Shown here: positions 1 through 10,981 of the stretch, piece by piece
How positions within the stretch are numbered: the stretch's first letter is position 1
How the letters are laid out: each line of letters opens with the position of its first letter
Assembly (NCBI GenBank): GCA_000499405.2
Contig: HG738137.1
Location: forward strand, 8,063,573 to 8,127,572
Direction of reading: 5' to 3'
DNA: 64,000 bases
DNA from: Onchocerca volvulus
Taxonomy: Eukaryota; Nematoda; Chromadorea; Rhabditida; Onchocercidae
Notes under the pieces: model-generated
Databases searched by the model: none
The model's input: the letters and a program-made list of their open reading frames with translations, nothing else
Told to the model about the DNA's origin: nothing
Position numbers and translations under genes: made by a program

Positions 1-238
1 GAAAAAATGAATGAAATAATTGTTTGTTCGAATTCCACTTCTTTTTTTTTTTTTTTTATGAATGCTACCATTACTTTTTTGTGATTGCTAATTCTTCATC
101 ATAATCTAAAAAAAAAAAAAAAAAAGAAGAAAAAAAACCTTAACATCCAAATATATAAGCAAAACAAGGTTATGAACACCTCAGATTATACTACGTTTCA
201 TCAAATAATGTTCAAAATTTTTGATGAACTCAAGAAAT

Positions 239-3200
239 TCACAAATTTCGGTGATTATAATTGAAATTACTGGAATATTAAAATCATCCGAATATTTAAA
301 GGGCTTCCTCGAATTGTAGAAAACGTATAATATATATGTTTGAATATAAATATGCTATTTAATTATAAAGTTTATTTCATAAACCATTAGGATACTCAGC
401 ATAAAAATCAATTGAATTTAAAATTAGTTCTATCAAACTTACACTTTTTTCGTCTTATAATGCAAAGGTTTGGGTACAAAAACTGGCAACCTCTGCCTGT
501 CATCAACTATCCGATCTTTTTGAACATTTTTCATATTTGTACTTCGACTTTTACTCGATGATGCCGACTGCCACTCGTAGCTATTGCCAGGAGGAAGTAT
601 TATAGGAATCGAGCATTTATCAAGCATAATATTCAAGTCTTCACTGCAATTCAGGAACCATAAAATTAAAAAAAAAAAAAAAAAGAAGAATTTCAAGAAT
701 TTCAAAAAAAATTAGAAGGAAAATTTCAAGATTTAAAAATTTTCCAAATAAAAATTAGAATAAAATGTAAGTACAGAAATCATGAAGATCACAAACCTGA
801 AATCACAGGGTGCAACACGTTTGAAATTATTTGGATGATGCTCAAATTGGACAAGAACGTCGCAAAGAGATTCCTTTTCTCTCTGCGCCCTAAGCAATTC
901 ATTGGCTCGATCGATCGTTTTCTGATATTGCATCAATTCAGATGGTGTTGGAGCACTTGCTAAAATCCAATATTTTTTCGTTAATTAACTGGAAAAATTC
1001 GCGCCCAAAGAGCAAAGAGCAATTTTCATTTAAGGTGAAGAATGGGATATGAATAGAGAAAAAGCAAAAAGGATGCATTCAACTTCATCCAAGTAAACCA
1101 GAAACATTAATTTTACAAATAAGGAAATTACTCAATTTAATATACCTTCAAGGTTTGTACTTTTGAATTTGAATCGTTTAACTCCATCGGACACTTTCAT
1201 ACGTGAACTTTTCTCTGGTAAATATCCCTGTGCTATTGATGGTACTTTCTGCTTATCGGATTTTTTTTTCTGTAATTAGTAAAGAATTAATCGTGAAGAA
1301 AGACTTGAAGAACTGGTAAAAAAAGATTTCAAGGCATTTTTTAAATGATAAAATAGTACTTTATTGATCAATTTTTTGAAAGAGAAAGATTCGGTTCATA
1401 ACGATATTTGTAAATGCTAAACAAACGCTTATATCAATAATATTCTTCTGTTCGTATTCAATTTTGTCTCTACAATCTTATCGTTTTCTAAAAGATTGAG
1501 TTAACTTATAAAAATATTATTCTAATATTTAGCAATATTCCTGCTTTAACTTTCACTAAAAAACAGTTATATTTTGGTAGACTTCTAGCATGAAAAAAGT
1601 TGATTTCAACAGAAATGAATCTTTCATCTGACATAATTAGAAGAATAAGCTTAAGAAAGTTTACCCAAAATATTCTTTATAAACATACTTTTCTCAATTT
1701 CCTTGAAATATCCATATCCAGATCATCACTTTCTGAATTTTCAGAGTATGATTCATCGTTCGAACTAAAAATCTTTCACTATAACCTAACACTAATAGTG
1801 ACTATTTTAAAATGGAAAACTTCTGATTAACTTCATTCAGAAATAGAAATTTTAACAAAACCTTTCTCCTTTCCCTCTTGTTTTCGAATCTGCACATATG
1901 GCCAAATGTTCACGACCATCTGCTACGGTAGATGTAAGTCCACATTTCCAACATTTCCAAGGCAGTTGATCCTATAAAAGCCAGTGAACTTTAAAAATTC
2001 GATCAATTTCTATGAGATTTTCTTTTTTTTTTTATTTATTTAAAAGCAATCTTTTCATTTCATTCAATGAATCATTTAAATTTGCATATTCTTAAACAAT
2101 TATTAGATAACTCTATTCTTCTGCAATTATATTTAAACCATTGAAAGCTTTAATAAATATATCTTTTACAGAAGTAAAACACATTTTCATGCAACTGAAA
2201 TTAGTTTGTGCAAAATGAAAAAGTTACCCTCTCCTGACCGCATCTTTCGAGATGATATGACAATGCATAGCGATGTCCATATTTTTGTGTACAGTTCAAT
2301 GTTTCGATATTCAAACACGGCAAAATTTCTAATGCATTCATTGAAACCCGTAATATTTTCGCTTTTGTAACTTTATCAAGAGCTCGAAACACATCAGCCT
2401 TGCCCTATTAGGAAAAAATAATACAATATTCAATAATGACAAAATTTTTGGATATATTATGGAAAGTCTATTTTTCTAGGCTATCCAAATTTTTGAATAA
2501 ATTGACATAATTTGTATAGAATCTCAAATAAATCGTACCTAAAACAATTTTATTTTATCATTTAATTTGAAATTATAACCAAAATAAGAAAAAAATTACC
2601 ATATATTTGAAATATTCCGGTAATTTCAGACATTTATCTACATGGTTGACAATATCTTCTGCGTTCTTCAAAGTTTTTGTACACTTCTCATTCAAACATT
2701 TCACTGTGCCATCACTACTCTCCGCAAATGCTCGCAATGCAAGTTGTTGCTTTTCCATTTTTGATAGTACAGCCCAACTGGTTGTATGACCCTGCAAATG
2801 ACAGCATCAAAATAAAGATGAGCTTTGAATTTAAGAATCAAGCATTGTATTTGTAATTTAAGAAAATGTGTTGCGAATCCAAGTTTAATTATTCATCATT
2901 CATCATCTTCATTGTATTATTCCAGCTCTTTTGTGTTCCTATTAGGAAGATTTCCAGCAAAACTTTAAAATTCCTTTACAAATAGCTATGTCTTCAATCA
3001 CTCATCCACGCTTTCCTCACTTCTGGTGAAACACCGCACTATTTAGTAGAAGGAAATTTGCCTTGATTTAGATCTAACTATTTTCTAATCACGGAGTTTT
3101 TTGGTTTTTTTTTTTTTTTTTTTTTTTTTTAAGTGAATTGAATAACGAAAAGTCCTTCATCCTTTCGATTCTTTGAATGTCATTTTTGACTATTATTGTA

Positions 3201-4418
3201 ATTGCAGTTACTCTTTTTGATCCATTAAATTACCATAAAATAATAAAGAATAAATGAACAACTACATATTTGAAAAATTAGATTGCAAAATATCACGAAA
3301 AACAATCTCCGGCGCTACCTATCAAAATGTTTCATTTCATTGAGAATAAATTTCTTTTAATTTGAAAATTTTCTCTTTTTATAATTTGAAATAATTTATA
3401 AGTATACTTACTCGATAAGCAGCATATTCAGCATATTTCTCCGGTGGTCGTCTTCGAGTTCGTTTCTGAAATAAGTATCATCATTCATTAATATCCAATA
3501 TCATCCGAAAATTGGATTCTAATTTAAATATATATTTGTTATCGGTTTTTTCTCTCTTTCTTTTATCTAAAAACATATTCGCATATATTTACGAAGTTTA
3601 TTTTGAAAAAAAGATGACAAGATTTCTTTTTTCATTTCTTCCTCTATACTCATTTCTTTCTTCCAAAACAGTATTTTTATTCATCCACAACACTATACCG
3701 GTTGAAAATATTACCTTAGCAGATTTTGAGGACCGAACGGTAGCAACATTCTCTGTTTCGTCAAATGATTGGCTGTAATCGGATTTGTCATCATCTGAAT
3801 GGCTACCTTTCTCATCTTCGGAGATGTTCTGGAAACGATTTTGAAAATAACATAAATTATATCTGGCATTAAATCCAGCACTCTTTTAAGAAAATCAAAA
3901 AGTATTCATCAGTGACAATATTCGGAAAAGCAACTTTGATTTCCGATAAATTCTACAAAAAAAAAAATACTGAAAGATCTCGGTTTCCAGATTTCAAAAA
4001 GAAAAATCGATTGATCATTTAGGAACTAATATCTTATAAGGACTAATAAAATTTAACTTCTTATAAATCCGGAGGATTTTTAAAATTTACTATAAGATAT
4101 TGATCATTCCCCAAATTTCATAAAAATTATATGGCATAAAAATACGAAAATCTTAATTAGTTCAAAGTACTATTTTAAGCAATTTTCAAATTTTTCTGAA
4201 GAAGATCCCATTTCTTAAATATTTCGGAAATAAATTAATAAAATCAGTGACAATAAATCCATTATCACAACCTGCTCTTCTTGTCGTTCCTTCTTTTTAT
4301 TATTTTTTCGGATAATTCTCTCATTGGTTTTGGCTGCTTTAATGTTAGCATTATTTCGATTATTCGTCGCTGAATTTTTGTCATCCTTTTTCTTTGAGTT
4401 TCTTAAATTCTTTTTCAT
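239..4418 (-). CDS. Cys2-His-Cys zinc-finger protein, possibly ZNF512-like; 3' end uncertain
   Basis: Exons on the minus strand: 4418-4272, 3828-3715, 3465-3412, 2791-2600, 2404-2228, 1971-1862, 1269-1146, 959-797, 643-443, then a short last exon near 269. The first 49 residues are Lys/Asn-rich; an acidic Ser/Asp stretch and an Arg-rich KRTRRRPP motif follow. Three finger-like units are visible: C..C....H...C in exon 4, a C...H..H..C unit ending YHLERCG in exon 5, and CWKC...H....C in exon 6. This suggests a nuclear DNA- or chromatin-binding protein; the ZNF512 resemblance is a memory-based guess. Phases agree at most junctions, but exon 6 to exon 7 does not, at a nine-A homopolymer, so an indel or a missed exon is possible. 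The final exon could also end at 181 in another frame. Confidence 0.6.
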
Positions 4419-4433
4419 CTACAGAAAAAAAAG
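4419..4433 (-). promoter_or_regulatory. Candidate spliced-leader trans-splice acceptor
   Basis: On the minus strand an eight-T tract followed by CTGTAG abuts the ATG of the zinc-finger gene directly. There is no room for an untranslated leader, which is typical of nematode mRNAs that receive a spliced leader. This supports the chosen start at 4418. Confidence 0.5.
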
Positions 4434-5759
4434 AGATTAACAAATTTATGATTAAAATTAAAATTCATAGAGAAATGGATGAATTGAAGAAAGACCAATA
4501 ATTATTACGTTTTGAAAAGATATCATGAAATTTATTTAAAACAATTAGCATAAATACACACACAAACATACAGACATATACGAATATATAACATACAATC
4601 ATTTATATTTAAACAAAAAATTTTAACTAAAAATCTTTTTTATAAACAAAATGTGTAATATTACTTCATCAAATTTTTGTACTAATATATTGGAATACAA
4701 TTTTCACCATCAAATGATTTAATTCCAATAAATATTTCGTTAATAATTCAAATATTTAATTTAAAAAATAGTGGATTAAAATAAAAATTTAAATGAATTA
4801 AAATATTAAAAGAAGAAAAATTTAAACGAGTTAAAATAAAACAATAGGGAAAAAGATAATGCAAAATAAACGAAGTAAACCTTTTATACAAAAGAAATTC
4901 ATTTTCAAGAATTGCAACGAACTTGTGACCGAACTGATTGATAGAATTACAATAAATTCAAGTTATAATTTTATTAACTGAAGTTGAAAAACGAAGATCA
5001 TGTGTAATTTGGCCTTGTTTAATTAAAAAAAAACATACCAAAAATTTAAAAAACCCAACCATATAAAGTAGCAAATCAAATAATGAAGTTAAAACTATTA
5101 CAACTAGCAAAAAATTTATAAATAACACACCCCGGAACCGATCCTATATCTATTTTGCTGCCACAGTTACAGTATGCCAGAAAATGTTTCATGATCCAAT
5201 GCGTAAGAAAAAGCTTAATAAGGGATGAATGAATAATTGTAACTCAATTTATGTATTTGTAAATTTCTTTTTTTAATTACAATAATTATTATTCATTTTG
5301 CTTCTTCATTATTAATATTCGACTTTTATTTCAATTAAAATCTCAAGAAAAAAATATGTCATGCAAATTCTTACTGTAACTTTTCTTAATTTTTGATAAC
5401 AATTGAAATGAACTGAGAAATTCTTTTCCGTCAATGTTTTCTTCATGAAATTTTCATCATTTTTCTTCAAAAAAAAAAAGAAAAAAAAGATTTATAAGGA
5501 AGAAACAAAAAGTTTCTTACTTTTTATGAATTAGTTTGACAATTGAAAATAAGAATTGGATTTTTTTGAAATAATAATTGCTAAAAGTAATATTTAAATA
5601 GGTATGTGAATGTGTACTGTTATTACCATCATATTCATGTAACCTATTTTGGATTATTATAGGCCATACGATTCTTCGATAATGGGTGAATGAATTAGGT
5701 CAACGAAGGACGTTTCCCTCCATCGGGTAAATTTTGCCCGCTCCTTTAATATTGTAAAA
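4434..5759. other. Divergent intergenic region
   Basis: About 1.3 kb between the 5' ends of the zinc-finger gene (minus) and the lipocalin-like gene (plus). It is very AT-rich with many A and T runs and no open frame with coding character. It presumably holds both promoters, but I see no specific element. Confidence 0.5.
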
Positions 5760-8700
5760 ATGCTTCATCACACTTTCATCATTCTTTTCCTATTTTTCCC
5801 TAAATTTTCTTATACAGGTAATTCATATTAAATTAATTATCTCATTATTTAAATACTAATTTAATGAAATACGCAGTTTTTATTATCCGTAATGTTTGAC
5901 TTGCATATTTTTGCCATGATCAAATGTACTGATAATGAAATAAGCAGATGTTATGTTGATTGGTTTGTGATCAATCAAATGGTTTCTATTCTCTCATTAA
6001 GAAGAAAATGAAATAAATAAGCAAATTAAAGGAAATCATTACATCGTTTGCCAGAAATTAATTATGCAACAATAATTTCCTTTAATTATTTTTTCATCAA
6101 ATATGATCAATACCAAATTATCAAACTTAATATATATAATTACAAAAATCATGTAACATATGATATTTGATGTACAAAGCAATTTGCTTATTTAAAATTA
6201 ATTATCTAATTATCTTGGTCAATAAAAAATGTTTGCGAAATAAAATTTAAAAAATTTACACTCAACAAAATCAAAATATATAAAATTTTCTGATATAAAA
6301 ATTTTAGTCAAATATCTTGGTGGTATACCAGTACCTGGTCGTTCAGTACCACCGATACGAATTTTTGAACTTTATGCTAAATCTTGCAAACCAAATGATC
6401 GAACATCAGCTGTGATAACCGAACAATTAAGCAATGTTAGGCAATTGTAAAATAATTTTTGTTTTCTCTAAATTTCAGTTATACAATTCTTGTCATTCAG
6501 TTGTTTTGTTTATTAATAAATTTTAAAATTTCAGTAAATATTTCAAATGTTATGAATAGCATTCTTTTTTTCCTCTTATAATATATTCTTTTAATTATTT
6601 TAAGGTTTAAATAAATTATTTATTATAAGGCTTAAATAGACTAACAATTGCAAGTCTTTTTTTTTTTTGATAATGTAAACTTTTTTATTTGAAGTTATTG
6701 CAAAAAATAGATGCAAGCGATATTGCAAGTAATCTGTATAATTCATTATATATGGCTGTTGGTGATATTAATATTATCAAATTAATGGGTAAATGGTTTA
6801 TGGTTAGTAAATTTCTATTAAATTTTATTTTTAAAAAATAATCTTCAATTTCAATACTTTTTTCTTCTTGTATCGATAATTTATTGAGAAAAACTAAAAA
6901 ATTACTTTAAAAACTACTGAATTTACAGGTGGTTGACACACCAAGTGTCCATCATGAGTATTGTCCAATATTTTATTGTGAGTTTTATTTGTTTCTTTCT
7001 TTATTGATGGTAATTAAATTTCTGTTTCATTTTTCCTTTAAATTGTTTTTACTTTTACTTTTTTTTTCTCTGTACTTCAGTTGAATTATTGGATAAAACA
7101 CTGTATACGGCAACATTTACGGTACGGCAATATTCGCGAAATACGGAAAAGATTAAAATTTTGGAAGGATATGGTAGAAAAATGGGGCCAGATCCAGCGG
7201 AATTACTCATTAATATTGGCCATCCGGCTGATCCATGTCCATGTAAGCGTGATTTGCACGTCAAAATATTTAGCTAAAAATTTGAAACAAGCGTAGCATA
7301 AAATATGAATAAACAAATATTCCGATTCAAATAACAATTGAGCGTAAATATTTCCGACATAGATTCCATGTTAACTGAAATTTTTTCGCATTAACGTACA
7401 TTAACGTTTAATTATCCTAATATTTTTAATTCAATTACATGCTAGCGATATTATCCTATTTGTTATTGGGGAAAAATATCTGATAGCTTTGTAATTTGTA
7501 TTGTAGAAAACCAGGAATCAGGTAATATTTTTACTATGGCGCAAAAAAAAATTATGTTAGCATACGCGCAAATAAAAGTTTTCAAATGAAGCTGAATTAG
7601 AGATTGCTTCTTGTTGTTGATTGATTCCACTAGGTCAACAAAAGTCTTTTTTGAGTTTGTAAGATATTATACGCAATATTGCACTTATACAATAGTAAAG
7701 ATTAAATGAACAATATACTGTAAATAATGAAAGGATACTAACAATCGTTTGAATATTCACTAAATTTTCATATTTTCCTTTTGTGACTGTCCTTCTTTTT
7801 CCGTCTCATCACTGTTGTTATTCCCGCTTAGTTGTCGCTTGCGATGTTGAAACCGTTTTCGGAGCTGAACTGGAACTAAACTACCGCTGATACTGATGTT
7901 GAAGATAGTGCTTGAAAGACAATGATATTATTGACTCGGAAAGCTTTCTTTTCTGTTAATCATCCTTAGTTTTGATGTGAATGAATATTTACAGCACATT
8001 AATCATACAAAAGATTGGTATCAGGACAAAGACCAACGGATAGGAGATAAGCAATGCTTAAAACATTGTAAAAAAAAAAAAAAAAAACACAGAACCTTTA
8101 GTCCTTACAACATTCAGACAATCAACATGATTGACAACCCTTAAGATATAATCCACATGAGCGCTGTTAGCAGATTGGAAGATGAGAGAATAAAGGTCAT
8201 TGTGCAGCGATATAAATGAGTGATTCACATGTCTGAGAAATATTACGAATTTTTACTGTAAACAACAGATTATTTTAACATTTTGGTTTTATCGACATCT
8301 GTAAGCACAAGTATTCTTTTATCGTCGTAAAAAATATAAGAATGAGTAATATAATTATCATTAAAATTATTAATATATCGCTGTAAATATTTGATATGCC
8401 ATAAGTTTAGGCTAAATGTAAAATTAATTTCCTCTATGCATGTCATTTTATTTAATTTTCAAAAATTTTATTTATTTAAAATTTCACATAGATATTTCGA
8501 AGTTTTCAATTCAATCATTCTTATCAATTTTCATTCATTATATATGGTTTTAAGGCGTTGCTATAATTTTTTTCAGATTCAATAGTACGTAGCGGGCCAA
8601 TTAATCATAATGAACAGTATGATTATATCATTTTAACTCAGCCACTTAAATATCCAATTATGGTCCTTGCACGTGATCCGATTGATTTTGAAAATAAATA

Positions 8701-9211
8701 TAAGGAAGAGGTAATAGATGAGAGTCATAACCATATGATTAATTAATCTTAATTAATGTTAGATATTACAATCATTAAAAAATGTTTTAAATTTAAGTTA
8801 AATGAAAAGCAAAATTGAAAAATAAGTTTTTAAAAAAAATTAAATTTATTAGATTACTTTATTAAAAATATTTTAAATTTAAGTTGAATTAGAAGTGAAA
8901 TTGAAGAATAAGTTTGAAAAACTAAATTTATTACATGAAGTAAAAGAGTTTTGCCAAATTAAAATTGGTTTTATTTGAATAAACAAATAATGATTATTTA
9001 TTTTTTATTTTGACTGTTTGATTTAAACGATTTTTCAAAAGTCATCATTTGAATATAACTTCCTTTTTCAATATTTTTTTAATTTTTTTAGGTTAAAACA
9101 TTTTTGGGAAATCAACGTTTTTGGCATTCATCATTTTCACTTAAGAATACCGTTCTTTTTCTCAATACAACAGATTGTTTCCGAACAAATCAGTATAATA
9201 TTGGATTTTGA
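5760..9211 (+). CDS. Secreted lipocalin-like protein, 252 aa
   Basis: Seven exons join in phase: 5760-5817, 6308-6435, 6695-6802, 6929-6977, 7081-7242, 8577-8710, 9092-9211, giving 253 codons with stop. Residues 1-19 form a signal peptide (MLHHTFIILFLFF then KFSYT). Exons 3-4 contain GKWFMVVDTPSVHHEYCP, which resembles the G-x-W strand A of lipocalins as used in a nematode-specific secreted family. Cysteines near residues 60, 100, 152 and 240 could form disulfides. The YDYIILTQ and MVLARDP segments near the C-terminus fit the late strands of that fold. It probably binds a small hydrophobic ligand outside the cell; the ligand cannot be read. Intron 5 holds a solo LTR and intron 6 a short duplication. 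The structure is well supported; the family name is moderately sure. Confidence 0.8.
7502..8229 (-). mobile_element. Solo LTR, family A, in intron 5 of the lipocalin-like gene
   Basis: Similar to 26,641-27,495 (same orientation) and to 48,501-49,345 (opposite). Shared blocks include CACTAGGTCAACA near 7,630, a TACAAAAGA stretch near 8,005 and AATCTGCTAACAGC on the minus strand near 8,170. It begins TGTAG and ends TCACA on plus; flanks TGTAT and TGTCT could be a worn target duplication. Boundaries are approximate. Confidence 0.55.
8765..8950. repeat. Two-copy tandem duplication of about 95 bp in intron 6
   Basis: Both halves contain ATTTTAAATTTAAGTT then GAAATTGAA-like text, AATAAGTTT and AAATTTATTA. 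Divergence is roughly a tenth by eye. It lies between exons 6 and 7 of the lipocalin-like gene; no function is apparent. Confidence 0.5.
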
Positions 9212-10056
9212 TTTATTTTTAAATTACTGTAATGGTTATCTTTTATCACGTTATAACTTTGATTAGCAGAAAAAAAGAGAAACCTTTACTGATTTTGCAG
9301 TGTCCAGATCAGATTTCTAACCCTTTTAATTGATAAAACATTTTATTTCTGGACAACTTTCGTATTCGTTTGACAAAATATTAAAGGCTAAAATTTATCA
9401 GTCGGATTGGATTTAATTTAATCCATTAAATTTGATAAAAATTAGTTCTTTCTCTTATTAAAAATATGAAATTGCATTTTCCCTATCAAAACAGGTGCAA
9501 GTGAACTAACTTAGTATTGTGATGTCACTTCGAAAAAATGACAAGTGTCAAATGCAAAATGTCACCTACTATTTACTTTCCACACTTTATATATAATTTA
9601 GGTTCAATTTTCTCGATATCGATATTTTTTTTTATTTTATTAATAAGATAAGAATTTGTTCACGTTCATTTAAAATATGCATGAATAGAAGCCATAATGA
9701 TTATGTAAATTTCGATGAAATTAGCCATCACAAGAATCAACTCAAAAATTGAAAATTTCGCTCTCATCAAATGAATGATTCCGTACTTTAAAAATATATT
9801 CTTTTGATCGATAATTTCATTTTGCATTTCTTTTGATAAAAATTTCAAAGAAACATATATCTATGTATAACGAGGTAGAGAATTCAAAAACAACGGAATC
9901 ATTTATCAACTATTAATATGATATTGACTTCATTCTTAAAGAAATCAAATCATGTAAACTGGAGAACGAAATGTTTTGTAAATCACTCATTCAGATCGAA
10001 TTGATTGAAAAATCAATTAATGCAATTGATTTCACTCGAAAATACGTATTTAATAA
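9212..10056. other. Convergent intergenic region
   Basis: About 850 bp between the 3' ends of the lipocalin-like gene and the minus-strand 122-residue gene. It should contain both 3' UTRs. I see no gene; a short open frame near 9.7-9.85 kb on minus is rich in Ile, Met and Phe and looks like chance. Confidence 0.5.
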
Positions 10057-10939
10057 TTATAATTTATCCGCAGAATCTATGATTGCATAAATAGGACGAT
10101 ACTGAAGCCCATCATGTGATGAGAATAATGAACTTGTTCCATTGGCTGATAAGTAACATGTTCCTAATTTTACATCATCGAATACTTCACTGCAAATTAA
10201 ATAATTTATTATGAATCAAAGCAAAAAAAATTTGAATAGTTATGTAATATTTAAAAAATTAAGTTAGTAATATTTGAAATTATTATGGCACATCTACTGT
10301 TCCCGAAAATTTTAAACACTGGTATCGATTGTTTCAATCTGTAAAATTAATGTTTTTGCTTGAATTAAGCAATGTGCAACAATTTTTATCTTTCCTCGAG
10401 ACCAATATAAATTTTTATCAAGTCTTCTGCACAATCTGTTTCATATTAAACCATAAAGATAATGCTTACATTGCACCTTTCGAATTGTTCTCGTGATTCC
10501 GTCTCGTTGTCAGTCTTCACTACAAATGTTGATGCTTCAACATCCTCTCCACTAAATATCACAATAGTATTCCGATATAAGTAGCTTGTTCTTTAATTAA
10601 AAAATATCAATAAAATCTTTTGGGAATGCTACAATTTCTTAGATTCTATACATAAAAATTCAATATTACATAGAATGTTATGTTATTAAAACAGAAGGAA
10701 AAACAAAATCAGAAATTGAAAAGAATTAACAAATCGGACGTGAAATAAGTAACAGACAAAGAGAGAAAAACATTGATCACTTCTATCACAAAATTCGTTT
10801 ACCTCTGATACAGTAAAGAGAAAATGTCTAAACTATAAAGAAGGCATTATTGATGATATCTGGTCATGACTTGCATACATGTCAATATATGCGTAATTTT
10901 ATTAGTTAAATTAAAGAGTTCGCCGCTCGCTAGAGGCAT
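10057..10939 (-). CDS. Unrecognised 122-aa protein
   Basis: Proposed exons: 10939-10879, 10827-10803 (25 nt), 10590-10477, 10338-10298, 10184-10057. With these ends all phases match and 123 codons result. The N-terminus MPLASGELFNLTNKITHIL leads to a hydrophobic TYIFSLLYQ stretch, then alternating hydrophobic/polar segments such as NTIVIFSGED and STFVVKTDN, a short helix-like EQFERLKQS and the end IYAIIDSADKL. This looks like a small alpha/beta domain, but I cannot name the family. Donor choice in exon 3 (10,470 or 10,477) and the last acceptor (10,189 or 10,184) are uncertain. The start lies 42 bp after the SRFBP1 stop on the same strand, so co-transcription is likely. Confidence 0.5.
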
Positions 10940-10981
10940 AATCCCTACTGATAACTGGAGAACAAAAATATACTGAGTGCT
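10940..10981 (-). promoter_or_regulatory. Very short intercistronic gap with trans-splice acceptor
   Basis: Between the SRFBP1 stop (10,982) and the next ATG (10,939) the minus strand reads TATATTTTTGTTCTCCAG, an acceptor ending at 10,955. No AATAAA fits in the 27 bases before it. This fits a nematode operon whose second gene is trans-spliced almost directly at the upstream stop. Confidence 0.45.

Noticed and set aside
7055..7296. Open frames on both strands overlapping the lipocalin-like exon 5
   Set aside because: They are shadows; only the spliced plus-strand frame joins neighbouring exons in phase and continues the protein.
9666..9848. Minus-strand 60-codon frame downstream of the lipocalin-like gene
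   Set aside because: Hydrophobic low-complexity frame in a convergent 3' region, without splice partners.
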